From: Paenibacillus algorifonticola
GTDB lineage: Bacteria; Bacillota; Bacilli; Paenibacillales; Paenibacillaceae
Reading direction: 5' to 3'
Assembly (NCBI RefSeq): GCF_000971975.1
Contig: NZ_KQ040780.1
Span: forward strand, 148,760-212,759
DNA: 64,000 nucleotides
The translations under genes and the position numbers were made by a program. Positions 27,519 to 36,394 of this stretch are shown in pieces. Every line of letters starts with the position of its first letter. The first letter of the stretch is position 1. The notes under the pieces are model-generated. The model did not search any database. It was not told the DNA's origin and was given only the letters and a program-made list of their open reading frames with translations.

Positions 27519-27740
27519 ATTGTCACCAAATGAGCAACGGCAGTAAGCGATGCCTGTTAGGTATTTTAAATCCTCTTTTCATAATAGTAAGTAATTTAAA
27601 TATCTCGTTGTGAAAGGGGGTGAGGACATGTAGCTCCAAGCGAATAAAGCTTTATAGCAGCAGCGTCAAGGCTGGTAATCGCCAAGGAAGGCGGGAACAG
27701 AGCCGAAAGGCCAGTTGGAGGAAACAGGAGGGAAACAGCG

Positions 27741-27929
27741 GTGAACGATCAGGAAAATCGGCAAGGCATGCTGGAAGCAAAGCACAGCAAGCAGAAGCTG
27801 CTGGCAGCAGCGCGGTATTCCGCAGGAGAGAAGGATGTGCTGAACGTCATTTTGGACGAGCACAACACCTATTCCCATGAGCAGGTCAAGCAGCAATTAC
27901 AAGCATATTCACAAAAGGAGGTCATGTAG
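27741..27929 (+). CDS. Small phage-tail-operon protein of unknown function
   Basis: A 62-residue soluble, helical protein (for example KHSKQKLLAAARYSAGEKDV). The start is GTG 27741 with GGAGGG eight bases upstream. It ends three bases before the sheath gene start, whose ribosome site AAAGGAGG lies inside this gene. Position and coupling indicate that it belongs to the tail operon. No family is recognised; a connector or chaperone role is possible but not shown. Confidence 0.6.
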   Translation: MNDQENRQGMLEAKHSKQKLLAAARYSAGEKDVLNVILDEHNTYSHEQVKQQLQAYSQKEVM

Positions 27930-27932
27930 ATC

Positions 27933-29249
27933 ATGGCAGGAGGAACTTGGACAACGCAAACGAAAGCAAGACCAGGGGTATACATTAATTTCGCGGCTGA
28001 GCCGCAATCGGCAGCAAACGTAGGGGAACGCGGCATCGTATCAACGGCGCTGACGCTGAACTGGGGTGCGCCGCAAACGATGATTTCCATTAAAGCAGGT
28101 GACGATCTGCGCAGCGTGCTCGGTTATGATGTAACCGCGCCGGAAATGCTGCTCGTACGTGAGGCTTTGAAACGGGCACAAACTTTGCTGCTCTACCGCT
28201 TGAACGCAGGAACGAAAGCGACTGCTACAATCGGCGGTTTGGTGGCTACAGCTAAATTCGGCGGTACTCGGGGTAACGCGATTACAGTAGCTGTTCAGAG
28301 CAATGTGGATGATGAAGATCAATTCGACGTAGTCACTTATTTGGCGGGTGAAGAGGTGGATTCGCAGACGGTTGCTGCGATTGCGGGCCTTGAATCAAAT
28401 CGCTACGTCGATTTCAGCGGCACTGGCGCGCTTGAAGCGACAGCTGGTACGGTGCTTGCTGGCGGTGCGAACGGCACGGTGACGAATCAAAATCATCTGG
28501 ATTACCTGGCAGCTGTTGAGCTTCAAGAATTCAATGCCGTAGCGCTTGTGTCTGGCGACAGCTCGCTGAAGTCGGTCTATGCCGCTTTTGCCCGCAGATT
28601 GCGTGAAAATGATGGCAAGAAAGTTCAGGTTGTGCTGGCGAATGCTCCACTATCGGATTACGAAGGTATCATTAGCGTGAAAAACGGCGTCAAGCTCGAA
28701 GACGGCACAGCTGTGAATGCCGAGCAGGCAACCGTATGGGTGGCAGCCGCTACTTCTGGCGCAAGCATGAGCCAATCTCTTACTTATAGCGCGTATGAAG
28801 GTGCGGTAGATGCCGACGTTCGTTATACGAATTCGCAAATTGAGCAAGCTTTACGTGCAGGCGAATTTTTGTTCACGCCGAACGGTGGCCGCGTCATCGT
28901 TGAGCAGGATATTAACTCTCTGGTCACCTATGTGCCAGGCAAAAATCCTTCTTTTGCGAAAAACCGCGTTATCCGCGTACTGGACGGCATTGCGACCGAC
29001 ATGAAAAAACTGTTTGAGACGCAATACATCGGCAAAATCGATAACAACCCGGATGGCCGCAGCCTGTTCCGCAGCGAATGCGTGAAATATTTGACGCTGC
29101 TCCAGGATGGCAATGCGATTCAAAACTTTAATTCCCAAACCGACCTGACGGTTGAAGCGGGCGAGGCTTCCGACAGCATCGTCATTAACGTTTACATCCA
29201 GCCGGTTGACAGCATTGAAAAAGTATACATGAAAGTGACGGTGAAGTAA
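27933..29249 (+). CDS. Contractile tail sheath protein (XkdK-like)
   Basis: A 438-residue tail sheath protein. The N-terminal KARPGVYINFAAEP is the usual opening of Firmicute sheath proteins, and the C-terminal third carries the conserved sheath fold (VVEQDINSLVTYVPGKNPSF, then RVIRVLDGIATDMKK). Sheath subunits wrap the tube and contract to drive it through the target envelope. AAAGGAGG lies 11 bases before ATG 27933. The sheath proves a myovirus-type contractile tail. The tube gene follows after one base. Confidence 0.92.
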   Translation: MAGGTWTTQTKARPGVYINFAAEPQSAANVGERGIVSTALTLNWGAPQTMISIKAGDDLRSVLGYDVTAPEMLLVREALKRAQTLLLYRLNAGTKATATIGGLVATAKFGGTRGNAITVAVQSNVDDEDQFDVVTYLAGEEVDSQTVAAIAGLESNRYVDFSGTGALEATAGTVLAGGANGTVTNQNHLDYLAAVELQEFNAVALVSGDSSLKSVYAAFARRLRENDGKKVQVVLANAPLSDYEGIISVKNGVKLEDGTAVNAEQATVWVAAATSGASMSQSLTYSAYEGAVDADVRYTNSQIEQALRAGEFLFTPNGGRVIVEQDINSLVTYVPGKNPSFAKNRVIRVLDGIATDMKKLFETQYIGKIDNNPDGRSLFRSECVKYLTLLQDGNAIQNFNSQTDLTVEAGEASDSIVINVYIQPVDSIEKVYMKVTVK

Positions 29250-29250
29250 T

Positions 29251-29715
29251 ATGGCATTTTTGCATGCAGGAGATACGATTTCGGGGCAAGAGGGACGCGC
29301 TTATGCGAAAATCAACGGTCAAAACGAGGAAATGTTCTATATTAAAACGCTTGAAGCAAGCGTGGAGAAGACGAAAGCGGAAATTAAGACGCTGGGTCAT
29401 CGCGCATTGCAGCATAAAGCGACGGGCTGGTCGGGTACCGGCAGCATGACGGTGTATTATGTGACGTCGAAATTCCGCCAAATGATGCTCGACTACGTGA
29501 AAACGGGCATTGATACGAACTTTGATGTCCACATCATTAATGAAGATCCGACTTCGACGATCGGCCGCCAAGAGGTTGTGCTGTACAACGTCAACCTGAA
29601 CAAGGTCATTATCGGCAAGCTCGATACAGAGAGCGAAGCGCTCGAGGAAGAGCTGGAGTTCACTTTCGACGGCGTCGATATTGCCGAAAGCTTCAAAGCG
29701 CCAGCACGCGTATAA
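29251..29715 (+). CDS. Tail tube protein (XkdM-like)
   Basis: A 154-residue tube protein that polymerises into the inner tube. It begins MAFLHAGDTISGQEGRAYAK and contains the family block LGHRALQHKATGWSGTGSMT (about residues 49-68). The size fits XkdM of PBSX. It is one base after the sheath stop. The sheath-tube pair is the diagnostic core of contractile tails. Confidence 0.92.
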   Translation: MAFLHAGDTISGQEGRAYAKINGQNEEMFYIKTLEASVEKTKAEIKTLGHRALQHKATGWSGTGSMTVYYVTSKFRQMMLDYVKTGIDTNFDVHIINEDPTSTIGRQEVVLYNVNLNKVIIGKLDTESEALEEELEFTFDGVDIAESFKAPARV

Positions 29716-29756
29716 AATAGCTTTATCCCAATAAACCCAATCCATGGAGGTAGCAA

Positions 29757-30179
29757 ATGAGTGACTTAAGCTTGTTTTTTGCGCAAAATACAGCTGCGGA
29801 GGCGACGGAGAAATTCGTCGTGTCCGAGCGATTCAAGGATACAGACGGCAATCCGGTTGCCTGGGAGCTGCGCAGCATGACGGAGGCGGAAAATGAAGAA
29901 TGCCGCAAATCCGCAACCCGCAAAGTGAAAGGCAAAAATGGCACCTTCGTGCCGGAGACGAATACGGATGAATATTTGGCCAAGCTGGTCGTAAGCAGCA
30001 TTCAATATCCGAGCTTGAAGGATGCCGAGCTGCAAAAATCGTACGGTACGATGGGCGCTGAACATCTGCTCCGCAAAATGCTGCGTCCGGGCGAATATGC
30101 TTCGCTCGTGCAGCGCGTGCAGGAAATCAACGGCTTTAATCAAAGTCTGAATGAGCTGGCCGATGAAGTAAAAAACTAA
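29757..30179 (+). CDS. Tail assembly chaperone, short form (XkdN-like, 'G' product)
   Basis: A 140-residue protein like XkdN. Tail chaperones coat the tape measure protein during tube assembly. It opens with MSDLSLFFAQNTAAEATEKF and is soluble and charged. GGAGG lies upstream of ATG 29757. The stop TAA (30177-30179) is directly preceded by a -1 slippery heptamer, so a fraction of ribosomes continues into the next frame (see 30170-30352). The short and long forms are normally both needed. Confidence 0.85.
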   Translation: MSDLSLFFAQNTAAEATEKFVVSERFKDTDGNPVAWELRSMTEAENEECRKSATRKVKGKNGTFVPETNTDEYLAKLVVSSIQYPSLKDAELQKSYGTMGAEHLLRKMLRPGEYASLVQRVQEINGFNQSLNELADEVKN

Positions 30180-30223
30180 TTAAAGAGGGCGACGGTGAAG
30201 CGAATTACGCTTACTACGCCCTC
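30170..30223 (+). promoter_or_regulatory. Programmed -1 frameshift signal
   Basis: Slippery heptamer AAAAAAC (30170-30176) is in the correct phase (GTA-AAA-AAC before TAA). After an 8-base spacer a stem-loop begins: GAGGGCG (30185-30191) pairs with CGCCCTC (30217-30223), with an inner stem AAGCG / CGCTT (30198-30202, 30208-30212). Heptamer, spacing and stem match the standard model. Confidence 0.85.
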
Positions 30224-30352
30224 CACGAGCTTCGTATTTTGCCCCATGAGCTAATGAGCATGTCGCGCCGCGAGAAAGCGGCGATCTACGCGATGATCGA
30301 TGTCCGCATCGAGGGTGAGAAAAAGCAGCGAGCTAAGATGAAGAAGAAATAA
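30170..30352 (+). CDS. Tail assembly chaperone -1 frameshift extension ('T' part of a GT fusion)
   Basis: After a -1 slip at A-AAA-AAC (30170-30176), translation continues as KKLIKEGDGEANYAYYALHE and on through RILPHELMSMSRREKAAIYA to TAA 30350-30352. It adds about 58 residues to the 140-residue short form. The extension has no start codon or ribosome site of its own, its codons look natural, and it ends just before the tape measure gene. This gene order and mechanism are conserved among dsDNA phage tails. The product is a fusion starting at 29757. Confidence 0.8.
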   Translation, partial: KKLIKEGDGEANYAYYALHELRILPHELMSMSRREKAAIYAMIDVRIEGEKKQRAKMKKK

Positions 30353-30416
30353 TGAAAGTTAGCGGGACGGCGCTTCTCTATTAGAGGGCGCTTTTGTTCT
30401 GTAAGGAGGTGGAAGG

Positions 30417-32996
30417 ATGGCGAGTACGATAAATTTGGATGCCAGCGCCGCCGCTGGCGCAGTTAAGATGATGGATCAGTTGAAAAGCACCCTGATGTTT
30501 ATGGCACAGTCCAGCGCTGCATCTACTAATCAAATGTCAGCTGCAGCCGCGGAGTTTTCTAAGCTTAATAAGACGATGAATGAGATGAAGCGTGTAGTTT
30601 CAACGCTTGTTGAAATGTTGTTTAGTTTCAATGCGACTGCTGCAAGGAGCAGCAGTTCGGGTGTGCCGGGATTGAGTAAATTGTTTTCTACTTTTACAGA
30701 GCAGAGTTCTAAAGCTTTTGGTATTCTTAATGGAATAACTGCATCAAAAATGCCGTTGAAGGATTTCTTACTTGGGCCACTAAAAGAAATTGGCAATGTA
30801 TTAAATTCGCCGTTGAAGGATATGTTCCTTGTACCACTACAAGGTGCTAGTAATCTATTCAAAAAGTCGTTACAGGATATGTTAACTGCGCCTCTAAAAG
30901 AAGGTGGCAATGTAAAAATGCCCTCACAAGAAGGGATAATGTCGCCACTAAAAGAAGTTGGCCGTGTATTCAAAATGCAGTTTAAGGATATGTTTATTAC
31001 ACCAATAGCAATAGCTGGCAGTGCATTACAAGCCCCGTTGAAGAAAATGTTCGTTACACCATTAATAGCGGCAGGAAATGCATTACAAGACCCATTGAAT
31101 AAAATGTTCATTAAACCATTAGCAGAAGTTGGAAATGTATTAAGAGCCCCGTTGACGAATATGTTTGTTACGCCATTTAAAGATATTAAAAATGCATTTA
31201 AAATACCGGTTGATGATTCGTTTCTTGCACCTTTTAGATCAATTAAAACGGAGCTTTTGAAATTAGCCTCTGAGCTAGCAGCAATATCCCTGAAAGGTGC
31301 ATTAAGCGAACGTACTCAAAAGGATTTGTTAATTGCACGTACTGGGAGTAAGGAAAAAGGCACGGCCATTTTTGAGACGGTAAGGAATCAGGCGATTTCA
31401 GCAGGGATTGACCCTACTGAAGCGCTTAAAAATACGATGACTCTTCTGCCAATGGCAGCGAATATGGAGCAATATACGAAGATGACCTCTATGGCTATGC
31501 AGCTTGCCGCATTTGATCCACATGAAGGAGGTACTGCCAAGTCGGGTGAGGCCATAAAAGCTGCGATGAACGGCGATACAACCTTATTAACGAGACAATA
31601 CGGCATTTCTTCAGAAGCAGCACAGGGCTTCGATCCGCAAGCATACATTAATAATGGCGATATGGACGGTTTTTTGGCTGGCCTTAATCAAGTTTTTGAA
31701 AATGCAAATCTCGGAAAAGCTGGATTGGATATTGTGTATAGCAGTCCACAAAGTCAAATCAATACACTTGTTAGTAATTTGAAAACCTCCTTGGCTGACG
31801 CAGGAATGGGGGCGTTGGATGTCCTCTCCCCATTAATTGCAAGGATTCAGGAAGCTTTTAATAGCGGACAGCTTCAAGGCTTTTTTGATATTCTTGGAGC
31901 CGGATTAAGCTTTGCAGCAGAACTCTTTGTCATGCTGGGGGATGCAGCTTTATGGGTAGTAACAAATATAATAACTTACTGGCCAGCAATTGCTGCGATG
32001 TTACTAACAGCCGCAGTCTTTTTGCTTCCTACTATGATTGCAGGATTATATAGTATGCTGCTTCCTCTTTATATGCAGGTAGCGGGATGGTTAATGTTGA
32101 ATTTACCGATTCTAGCCGTTATTTTAGTAGTGGGATTATTAATAGCAGCTGTCATTGCCTTCGGAGGGACAGTTGCGGATATAGTTGGATTTGTAGTAGG
32201 TATCTTTTATGCAATGTTCGCATATATTAATAATATTATAGCACTTTTTTGGAATGCTATTGTTTCTTTCATGGAATTCATAGCTAATCTTCTCATTGAT
32301 CCGTGGTATGCTATTCAAAATTTGGTTTATAATATTCTCAAGGGGTTAATGGAGTATTTTAATACTTTTATAAATGGTTTTATAGATGGGATCAACTGGA
32401 TTATAGAAAAGGTTAATAGTTTGACAGGAAAAGAGTATGAAATAATATCGAAGATTGACAGTGATGCTCTTGAAAAATTTAAGCCGACGTCTGAAGAAGA
32501 TGTCAAGGATTTTTCTGGAAAAAGAATGAAGAATTTGGATTTAGGAGATTCGTTTAAAACAGGCTTTGATGTAGGATCAAATATGACTACAAGCATGACT
32601 GATAAGTTGGGTGATTTTAGCACTGATCTAGGTGGAGGCTTTACGCAGCCTAAAACTGCTGAAACGCCAGGTGGCACAGATATGCCAGGCGGAAACAACG
32701 GCGCTGGAGCAGCAGCCGGCATGGGAGCTGGCATGACACCTGACATTGCCAATGTAAACAAAGTCGATGAAGTCGGCAAGGTTAACGACACCGTCGACAT
32801 CGCCAGCGAGGATCTTAAGACGATGCGCGAGCTTGCGGAGATGAAAAACATTCAAAACTTCGTATCGCTCCAGCCGACCGTGAGCGTACAAACCGGTGAC
32901 ATCAACAATGGTACGGATATTGACACCATTATTAACCGAATTGAGCGTTCGTTGAATGAGCAAATCGCTTCGTCGGCGGAAGGGGTGTATGCTTAA
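30417..32996 (+). CDS. Tail tape measure protein (XkdO-like)
   Basis: An 859-residue protein that sets tail length. The N-terminus is helical; residues 112-281 consist of nine 19-residue tandem repeats; residues about 495-660 are strongly hydrophobic (several potential membrane segments such as LLTAAVFLLPTMIAGLYSML), as usual for tape measures. The C-terminal part is Gly-rich (GGNNGAGAAAGMGAGMTPD) and then polar. AAGGAGGTGGAAGG precedes ATG 30417. The region from about 30540 to 32640 is visibly richer in A+T than both ends and than neighbouring genes, suggesting replacement of the core by recombination. The stop overlaps the next start (TAATG). Confidence 0.88.
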   Translation: MASTINLDASAAAGAVKMMDQLKSTLMFMAQSSAASTNQMSAAAAEFSKLNKTMNEMKRVVSTLVEMLFSFNATAARSSSSGVPGLSKLFSTFTEQSSKAFGILNGITASKMPLKDFLLGPLKEIGNVLNSPLKDMFLVPLQGASNLFKKSLQDMLTAPLKEGGNVKMPSQEGIMSPLKEVGRVFKMQFKDMFITPIAIAGSALQAPLKKMFVTPLIAAGNALQDPLNKMFIKPLAEVGNVLRAPLTNMFVTPFKDIKNAFKIPVDDSFLAPFRSIKTELLKLASELAAISLKGALSERTQKDLLIARTGSKEKGTAIFETVRNQAISAGIDPTEALKNTMTLLPMAANMEQYTKMTSMAMQLAAFDPHEGGTAKSGEAIKAAMNGDTTLLTRQYGISSEAAQGFDPQAYINNGDMDGFLAGLNQVFENANLGKAGLDIVYSSPQSQINTLVSNLKTSLADAGMGALDVLSPLIARIQEAFNSGQLQGFFDILGAGLSFAAELFVMLGDAALWVVTNIITYWPAIAAMLLTAAVFLLPTMIAGLYSMLLPLYMQVAGWLMLNLPILAVILVVGLLIAAVIAFGGTVADIVGFVVGIFYAMFAYINNIIALFWNAIVSFMEFIANLLIDPWYAIQNLVYNILKGLMEYFNTFINGFIDGINWIIEKVNSLTGKEYEIISKIDSDALEKFKPTSEEDVKDFSGKRMKNLDLGDSFKTGFDVGSNMTTSMTDKLGDFSTDLGGGFTQPKTAETPGGTDMPGGNNGAGAAAGMGAGMTPDIANVNKVDEVGKVNDTVDIASEDLKTMRELAEMKNIQNFVSLQPTVSVQTGDINNGTDIDTIINRIERSLNEQIASSAEGVYA
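30750..31256 (+). repeat. Nine tandem 57-base (19-residue) repeats in the tape measure gene
   Basis: The repeat unit reads roughly xPLKDMFxTPLxEVGNVLx. Clear copies include SPLKDMFLVPLQGASNLFK, APLKKMFVTPLIAAGNALQ, DPLNKMFIKPLAEVGNVLR and APLTNMFVTPFKDIKNAFK. Eight units are 19 residues, one (starting PSQEGIMSP) is 18. Repeat number would directly change tail length. Confidence 0.85.
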
Positions 32997-33679
32997 TGAT
33001 TACGAACAAGCATCATGATTACGGTATTTGGCTCAGCTATGACAATCAGAAAAGCGGCTTTCAACTGCCGGTAAATCCTGCCGAGCTGCAAATTAGCGAC
33101 GCTACCGGAGGCAAAACTTATGACGTATCCGGTCTTGGAGAAATCAATGTGATTCAAAGCCCAAAGCTGACGGAGATTTCCTTCGACAGCTTTTTTCCTG
33201 CTCCCGGAGCGAATTATTCGTTTATCGCCAGCAAGACGCTGCTCGAGCCTTATGTATATTTGACGCTGATCCAGGACTGGATGAAAAAGAAGCGTCCGAT
33301 CCGCTTTATTTTCACAGGCGCCTCCTTCGATCTGAATCTTGCCGTCAGTATTGAGAAGTTTGAATGGCGGGAAGCGGCGGGCTCTGGTGATATTGAATAC
33401 AGCCTGGGGCTGAAAAAGTATGTGTTCTACAAGGCAAGGCCCGTCAAAATTAATAAAAAACATGAGAAGAGTGGCGGTAAAGAACGCGATACGAAGGGGC
33501 GACAGACCAAGGAAACCCCAAAAACCTACACGCTCGTAAGCGGCGATACGCTCATTGGGGTAGCCAGAAAGCAGCTTGGAGACGAGTCGCGTTGGAAGGA
33601 AATACAGAAGCTGAACGGCATCGCCGATTCTGAGCTGCGCAAGCTGCAAATCGGTAGGGTGCTGAAGCTGCCGGGGTGA
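32996..33679 (+). CDS. LysM-domain tail protein (XkdP-like)
   Basis: A 227-residue protein. Residues 1-150 are a tail/baseplate-type beta-rich domain (GFQLPVNPAELQISDATGG). A charged linker (HEKSGGKERDTKGRQTKE) leads to a C-terminal LysM domain (YTLVSGDTLIGVARKQLGD to IGRVLKLPG, about 178-226). LysM binds peptidoglycan, which fits an attachment role at the tail tip or tube. The start overlaps the tape measure stop by one base. Confidence 0.85.
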   Translation: MITNKHHDYGIWLSYDNQKSGFQLPVNPAELQISDATGGKTYDVSGLGEINVIQSPKLTEISFDSFFPAPGANYSFIASKTLLEPYVYLTLIQDWMKKKRPIRFIFTGASFDLNLAVSIEKFEWREAAGSGDIEYSLGLKKYVFYKARPVKINKKHEKSGGKERDTKGRQTKETPKTYTLVSGDTLIGVARKQLGDESRWKEIQKLNGIADSELRKLQIGRVLKLPG

Positions 33680-33683
33680 TGAG

Positions 33684-34652
33684 ATGCTGGAAATTTTGAT
33701 TGATAACCGGAATGGAAAAGTGTGGAATGTGACAAATCTCGTTCCTTCCCTGACATATAAAACGAAGCGGACAGGCTCCGCATCGAGTCTGGATTTTACG
33801 CTTATTAAGGGCGCTCCTTATCAGCACCAAGCGTTTGCGGTCAACAATGGCGATGTCGTTCGGCTATCGAAGGATGGACAGGTCGTATTTTACGGCTATG
33901 TGTTTGAATACAATTTCGGCAGGGATGAGAGTGTCACGATCAAGGCGCATGACCAGATTCGTTATTTGTTAATGAGCGATACGTATGTGTTCAGCAATAA
34001 AACCGCCACCCAAATGATTAAGCAAATTGCTGAGGATACGGGCTTGAAAATAGGAACGCTGGCGGAGACGGAGTATGTCATTCCTTCTATGGTGGAGGAT
34101 AACAAAAAGCTGCTGGATATTATGTGCAAGGCGCTCGACTATACGCTGATTAATGATAAGGGCAATTTTGTATTATTCGATGAAGCTGGTGCTTTGTCAC
34201 TACGCAATATTGAGGACATGAAGACGGATTCTATCATTGGCGATTGGAGCCTGATGACGGATTTTGGCTACAAAAGCTCGATAGACAGTGAATCGTACAA
34301 TAAAATCAAAGTGGTGCAAAACAATAAAGAAACCGGGAAGCGCGACGTCTACATTGGACAGGACAGCGCGAATATCGCCAAATGGGGCCTGCTGCAATTT
34401 TATCAGGTAGCCGACGAGCAAATGAACAGTGCGCAAATTAATGAATTGCTGGACCAACTGCTGAAGCTGAAAAATCGGGAGCAGCGCAGCCTCAGCATTG
34501 AAGCGATTGGCGATTTGCGAGTACGGGCAGGCTCCTACGTTCCGATTGTCATTGAGGAACTGGATATTGGACAGTATTTTCTGGTCGATGAATGCTCCCA
34601 CAAGCTTGAAGCGGACGCGCATACGATGACATTAGAATTGAAGGTGATATGA
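33684..34652 (+). CDS. Baseplate hub protein (XkdQ-like)
   Basis: A 322-residue protein resembling XkdQ and the late-control D/gp27-type hub. Beta-rich domains alternate with the helical segment KTATQMIKQIAEDTGLKIG (about residues 107-125). The hub joins the tube to the baseplate. GGGGTGAT lies before ATG 33684, four bases after the LysM gene. Its stop overlaps the next start. Confidence 0.82.
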   Translation: MLEILIDNRNGKVWNVTNLVPSLTYKTKRTGSASSLDFTLIKGAPYQHQAFAVNNGDVVRLSKDGQVVFYGYVFEYNFGRDESVTIKAHDQIRYLLMSDTYVFSNKTATQMIKQIAEDTGLKIGTLAETEYVIPSMVEDNKKLLDIMCKALDYTLINDKGNFVLFDEAGALSLRNIEDMKTDSIIGDWSLMTDFGYKSSIDSESYNKIKVVQNNKETGKRDVYIGQDSANIAKWGLLQFYQVADEQMNSAQINELLDQLLKLKNREQRSLSIEAIGDLRVRAGSYVPIVIEELDIGQYFLVDECSHKLEADAHTMTLELKVI

Positions 34653-34924
34653 TGGCACTGCTTGATGCAATTAAAAAAGCGGGCGCTGCCGCCCATGCGT
34701 CGGGCAATCCCGTCGCTGTGTTGATCGGCCGGGTAACCGGCACGAATCCTCTGGAAGTGAACGTTGACCAACGTTTCACGCTTTCGGAGGATTTTTTAAT
34801 TATTCCGGAAGGCGTGAGCGATGTGCAGCGGATTCGCCGCGCTTTGGAGCCAGGTGATATTGTGCTGCTGCTTCGGGTTCAGGGCGGACAACAGTTCGTC
34901 GTGCTGGATCGGGTGAGCGCATGA
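34649..34924 (+). CDS. Baseplate protein of the DUF2577 family (XkdR-like)
   Basis: A 91-residue protein placed between the hub and XkdS-like genes exactly as xkdR in PBSX. It has a short helical N-terminus and an OB-like beta part (DIVLLLRVQGGQQFVVLDRV). Paired ATG codons at 34649 and 34652 share AAGGTGAT. It overlaps both neighbours by four bases. Structural role in the baseplate is inferred from the conserved gene order. Confidence 0.78.
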   Translation: MMALLDAIKKAGAAAHASGNPVAVLIGRVTGTNPLEVNVDQRFTLSEDFLIIPEGVSDVQRIRRALEPGDIVLLLRVQGGQQFVVLDRVSA

Positions 34925-35322
34925 TTCCACAAGGTGCAATTATTGGAGGGCTGGAGACCGAAACGGCAATTGAGCCTAGCCGCACATATTATATCGATTT
35001 TGCCAATAAGCGTTTGTCCGGCATGACGGATGGCCTCAGTGCGATTAAGCAGGCGGTGTTCAAAATTTTGCAAACGGAGCGATATCGCTATTTTATCTAT
35101 AGCTTTGATTATGGCTCCGAGCTGGATTTATTGAATGAATCCTCCCATCTCTATATACGCTCTGAGCTCAAGCGCCGCATAACTGAAGCGCTGCTGGCGG
35201 ATGATCGAATAGCAGATGTGACCGATTTTGAACTGACGGTTGAGGGGGACAAGGCAGCGGTGAGTTTTACGGTAATAACCGATGAAGGAAGCTTTAAAGA
35301 GGAGGTGATGGCCCGTGTATGA
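34921..35322 (+). CDS. Baseplate wedge protein of the DUF2634 family (XkdS-like)
   Basis: A 133-residue protein matching the gp25/XkdS class. The block IKQAVFKILQTERYRYFIYS (about residues 42-61) followed by FDYGSELD is typical of this group, which initiates the baseplate wedge and the sheath. It overlaps XkdR by four bases and XkdT by eight, so translation is coupled through this part of the operon. Confidence 0.85.
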   Translation: MIPQGAIIGGLETETAIEPSRTYYIDFANKRLSGMTDGLSAIKQAVFKILQTERYRYFIYSFDYGSELDLLNESSHLYIRSELKRRITEALLADDRIADVTDFELTVEGDKAAVSFTVITDEGSFKEEVMARV

Positions 35323-36394
35323 GGCATTTACGTACAGTTTTATTTTACAGCGTATGCTGGACCGGGTTTCAGATGATGTAGATAAGCGGGAGGGCAGCGT
35401 GATTTATGATGCCTTGGCGCCAGCGGCTGCCGAGCTGTCAGAGATGTATGCGCAGCTTGATGTAAATCAGGCGCTTTTGTTCGCGGATACGGCTACGGGC
35501 GAGTGGCTGGAACGACGAACGGCTGAGTTTGGTGTGGAAAGGCAGCCAGCTACCTTCGCCCAGCGGCAAGGGGAGTTTTTTGGCAGCAATGGCCAGCTTG
35601 TAGATGTTCCTTTGCAGAGCCGGTTTGCCATCGATGATCTGAGGTATACGGTAACGGGGAAAATCGGAACGGGACATTTCACATTGACCTGCGAGACAGC
35701 GGGTATCGTTGGCAATCAGAAATATGGAGCGCTGCTGCCGCTTGCTTATGTTGATGGTTTGGCGCGCGCCGAGCTTGCGCAAATCTTGGTGCCTGGCGAA
35801 GAAGCTGAAACGGATGAGGCTTTGCGGGCAAGGTATTACAGCGTTGTGAATGAGCCAGCGTTTGGCGGCAATATTGCCGATTACAAGCAAATGATCAGCT
35901 CGATTGATGGAGTAGGCGGGGCGAAAATTTTCCCGGTGTGGAATGGTGGCGGCACCGTCAAATGCACAATTATCGCTGCGGATTGGACAAAGCCAGCGGA
36001 ACCGCTCATTGCGCTTGTTCAGTCCGCCGTTGATCCAACGATCAACAGTGGACTTGGGCTCGGTATGGCGCCAATCGGACATGAGGTAACGGTAACGGGC
36101 GTCGACGCGGTGCAGGTGGCCGTGGAAACAACAGTTATGCTTGCGGAGGGTCGGACGATAGGACAGGTTCAAAGCGATATTGAGGATAAAATTTCCGCTT
36201 ATTTGCTAGAGCTGCGTCAAGAGTGGATGAATCAGCAGGAGCTTACTGTTCGCATTGCTCAAATCGAGGCACGGATTTTGACCGTTTCCGGAGTGGTGGA
36301 TGTACTTGGCACAAAGCTAAACGGAGCTGCAGCCAATTTAGCTTTGGCTGAGGATGAAATCCCGTTATTGGGGACGGTGGTTGTGCATGACTAA
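35315..36394 (+). CDS. Baseplate J-like protein (XkdT-like)
   Basis: A 359-residue baseplate J/gp47-type protein. It starts VSDDVDKREGSVIYDALAPA (near residues 18-37) and has the characteristic NEPAFGGNIADYKQMISSID segment (about 184-203). It joins wedges into the ring that triggers contraction. The start lies inside the end of the XkdS-like gene, the stop overlaps XkdU. Confidence 0.9.
   Translation: MYEAFTYSFILQRMLDRVSDDVDKREGSVIYDALAPAAAELSEMYAQLDVNQALLFADTATGEWLERRTAEFGVERQPATFAQRQGEFFGSNGQLVDVPLQSRFAIDDLRYTVTGKIGTGHFTLTCETAGIVGNQKYGALLPLAYVDGLARAELAQILVPGEEAETDEALRARYYSVVNEPAFGGNIADYKQMISSIDGVGGAKIFPVWNGGGTVKCTIIAADWTKPAEPLIALVQSAVDPTINSGLGLGMAPIGHEVTVTGVDAVQVAVETTVMLAEGRTIGQVQSDIEDKISAYLLELRQEWMNQQELTVRIAQIEARILTVSGVVDVLGTKLNGAAANLALAEDEIPLLGTVVVHD

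Noticed and set aside
27565..27600. Additional GTATT-like operator in the late leader (GGTATTTTAAATCC)
   Set aside because: Only one arm matches the consensus; too weak to include in the array.
27620..27880. An 86-codon Arg/Ser/Lys-rich frame
   Set aside because: It overlaps the better-supported gene at 27741-27929 in another frame, and its composition is typical of an out-of-frame reading.
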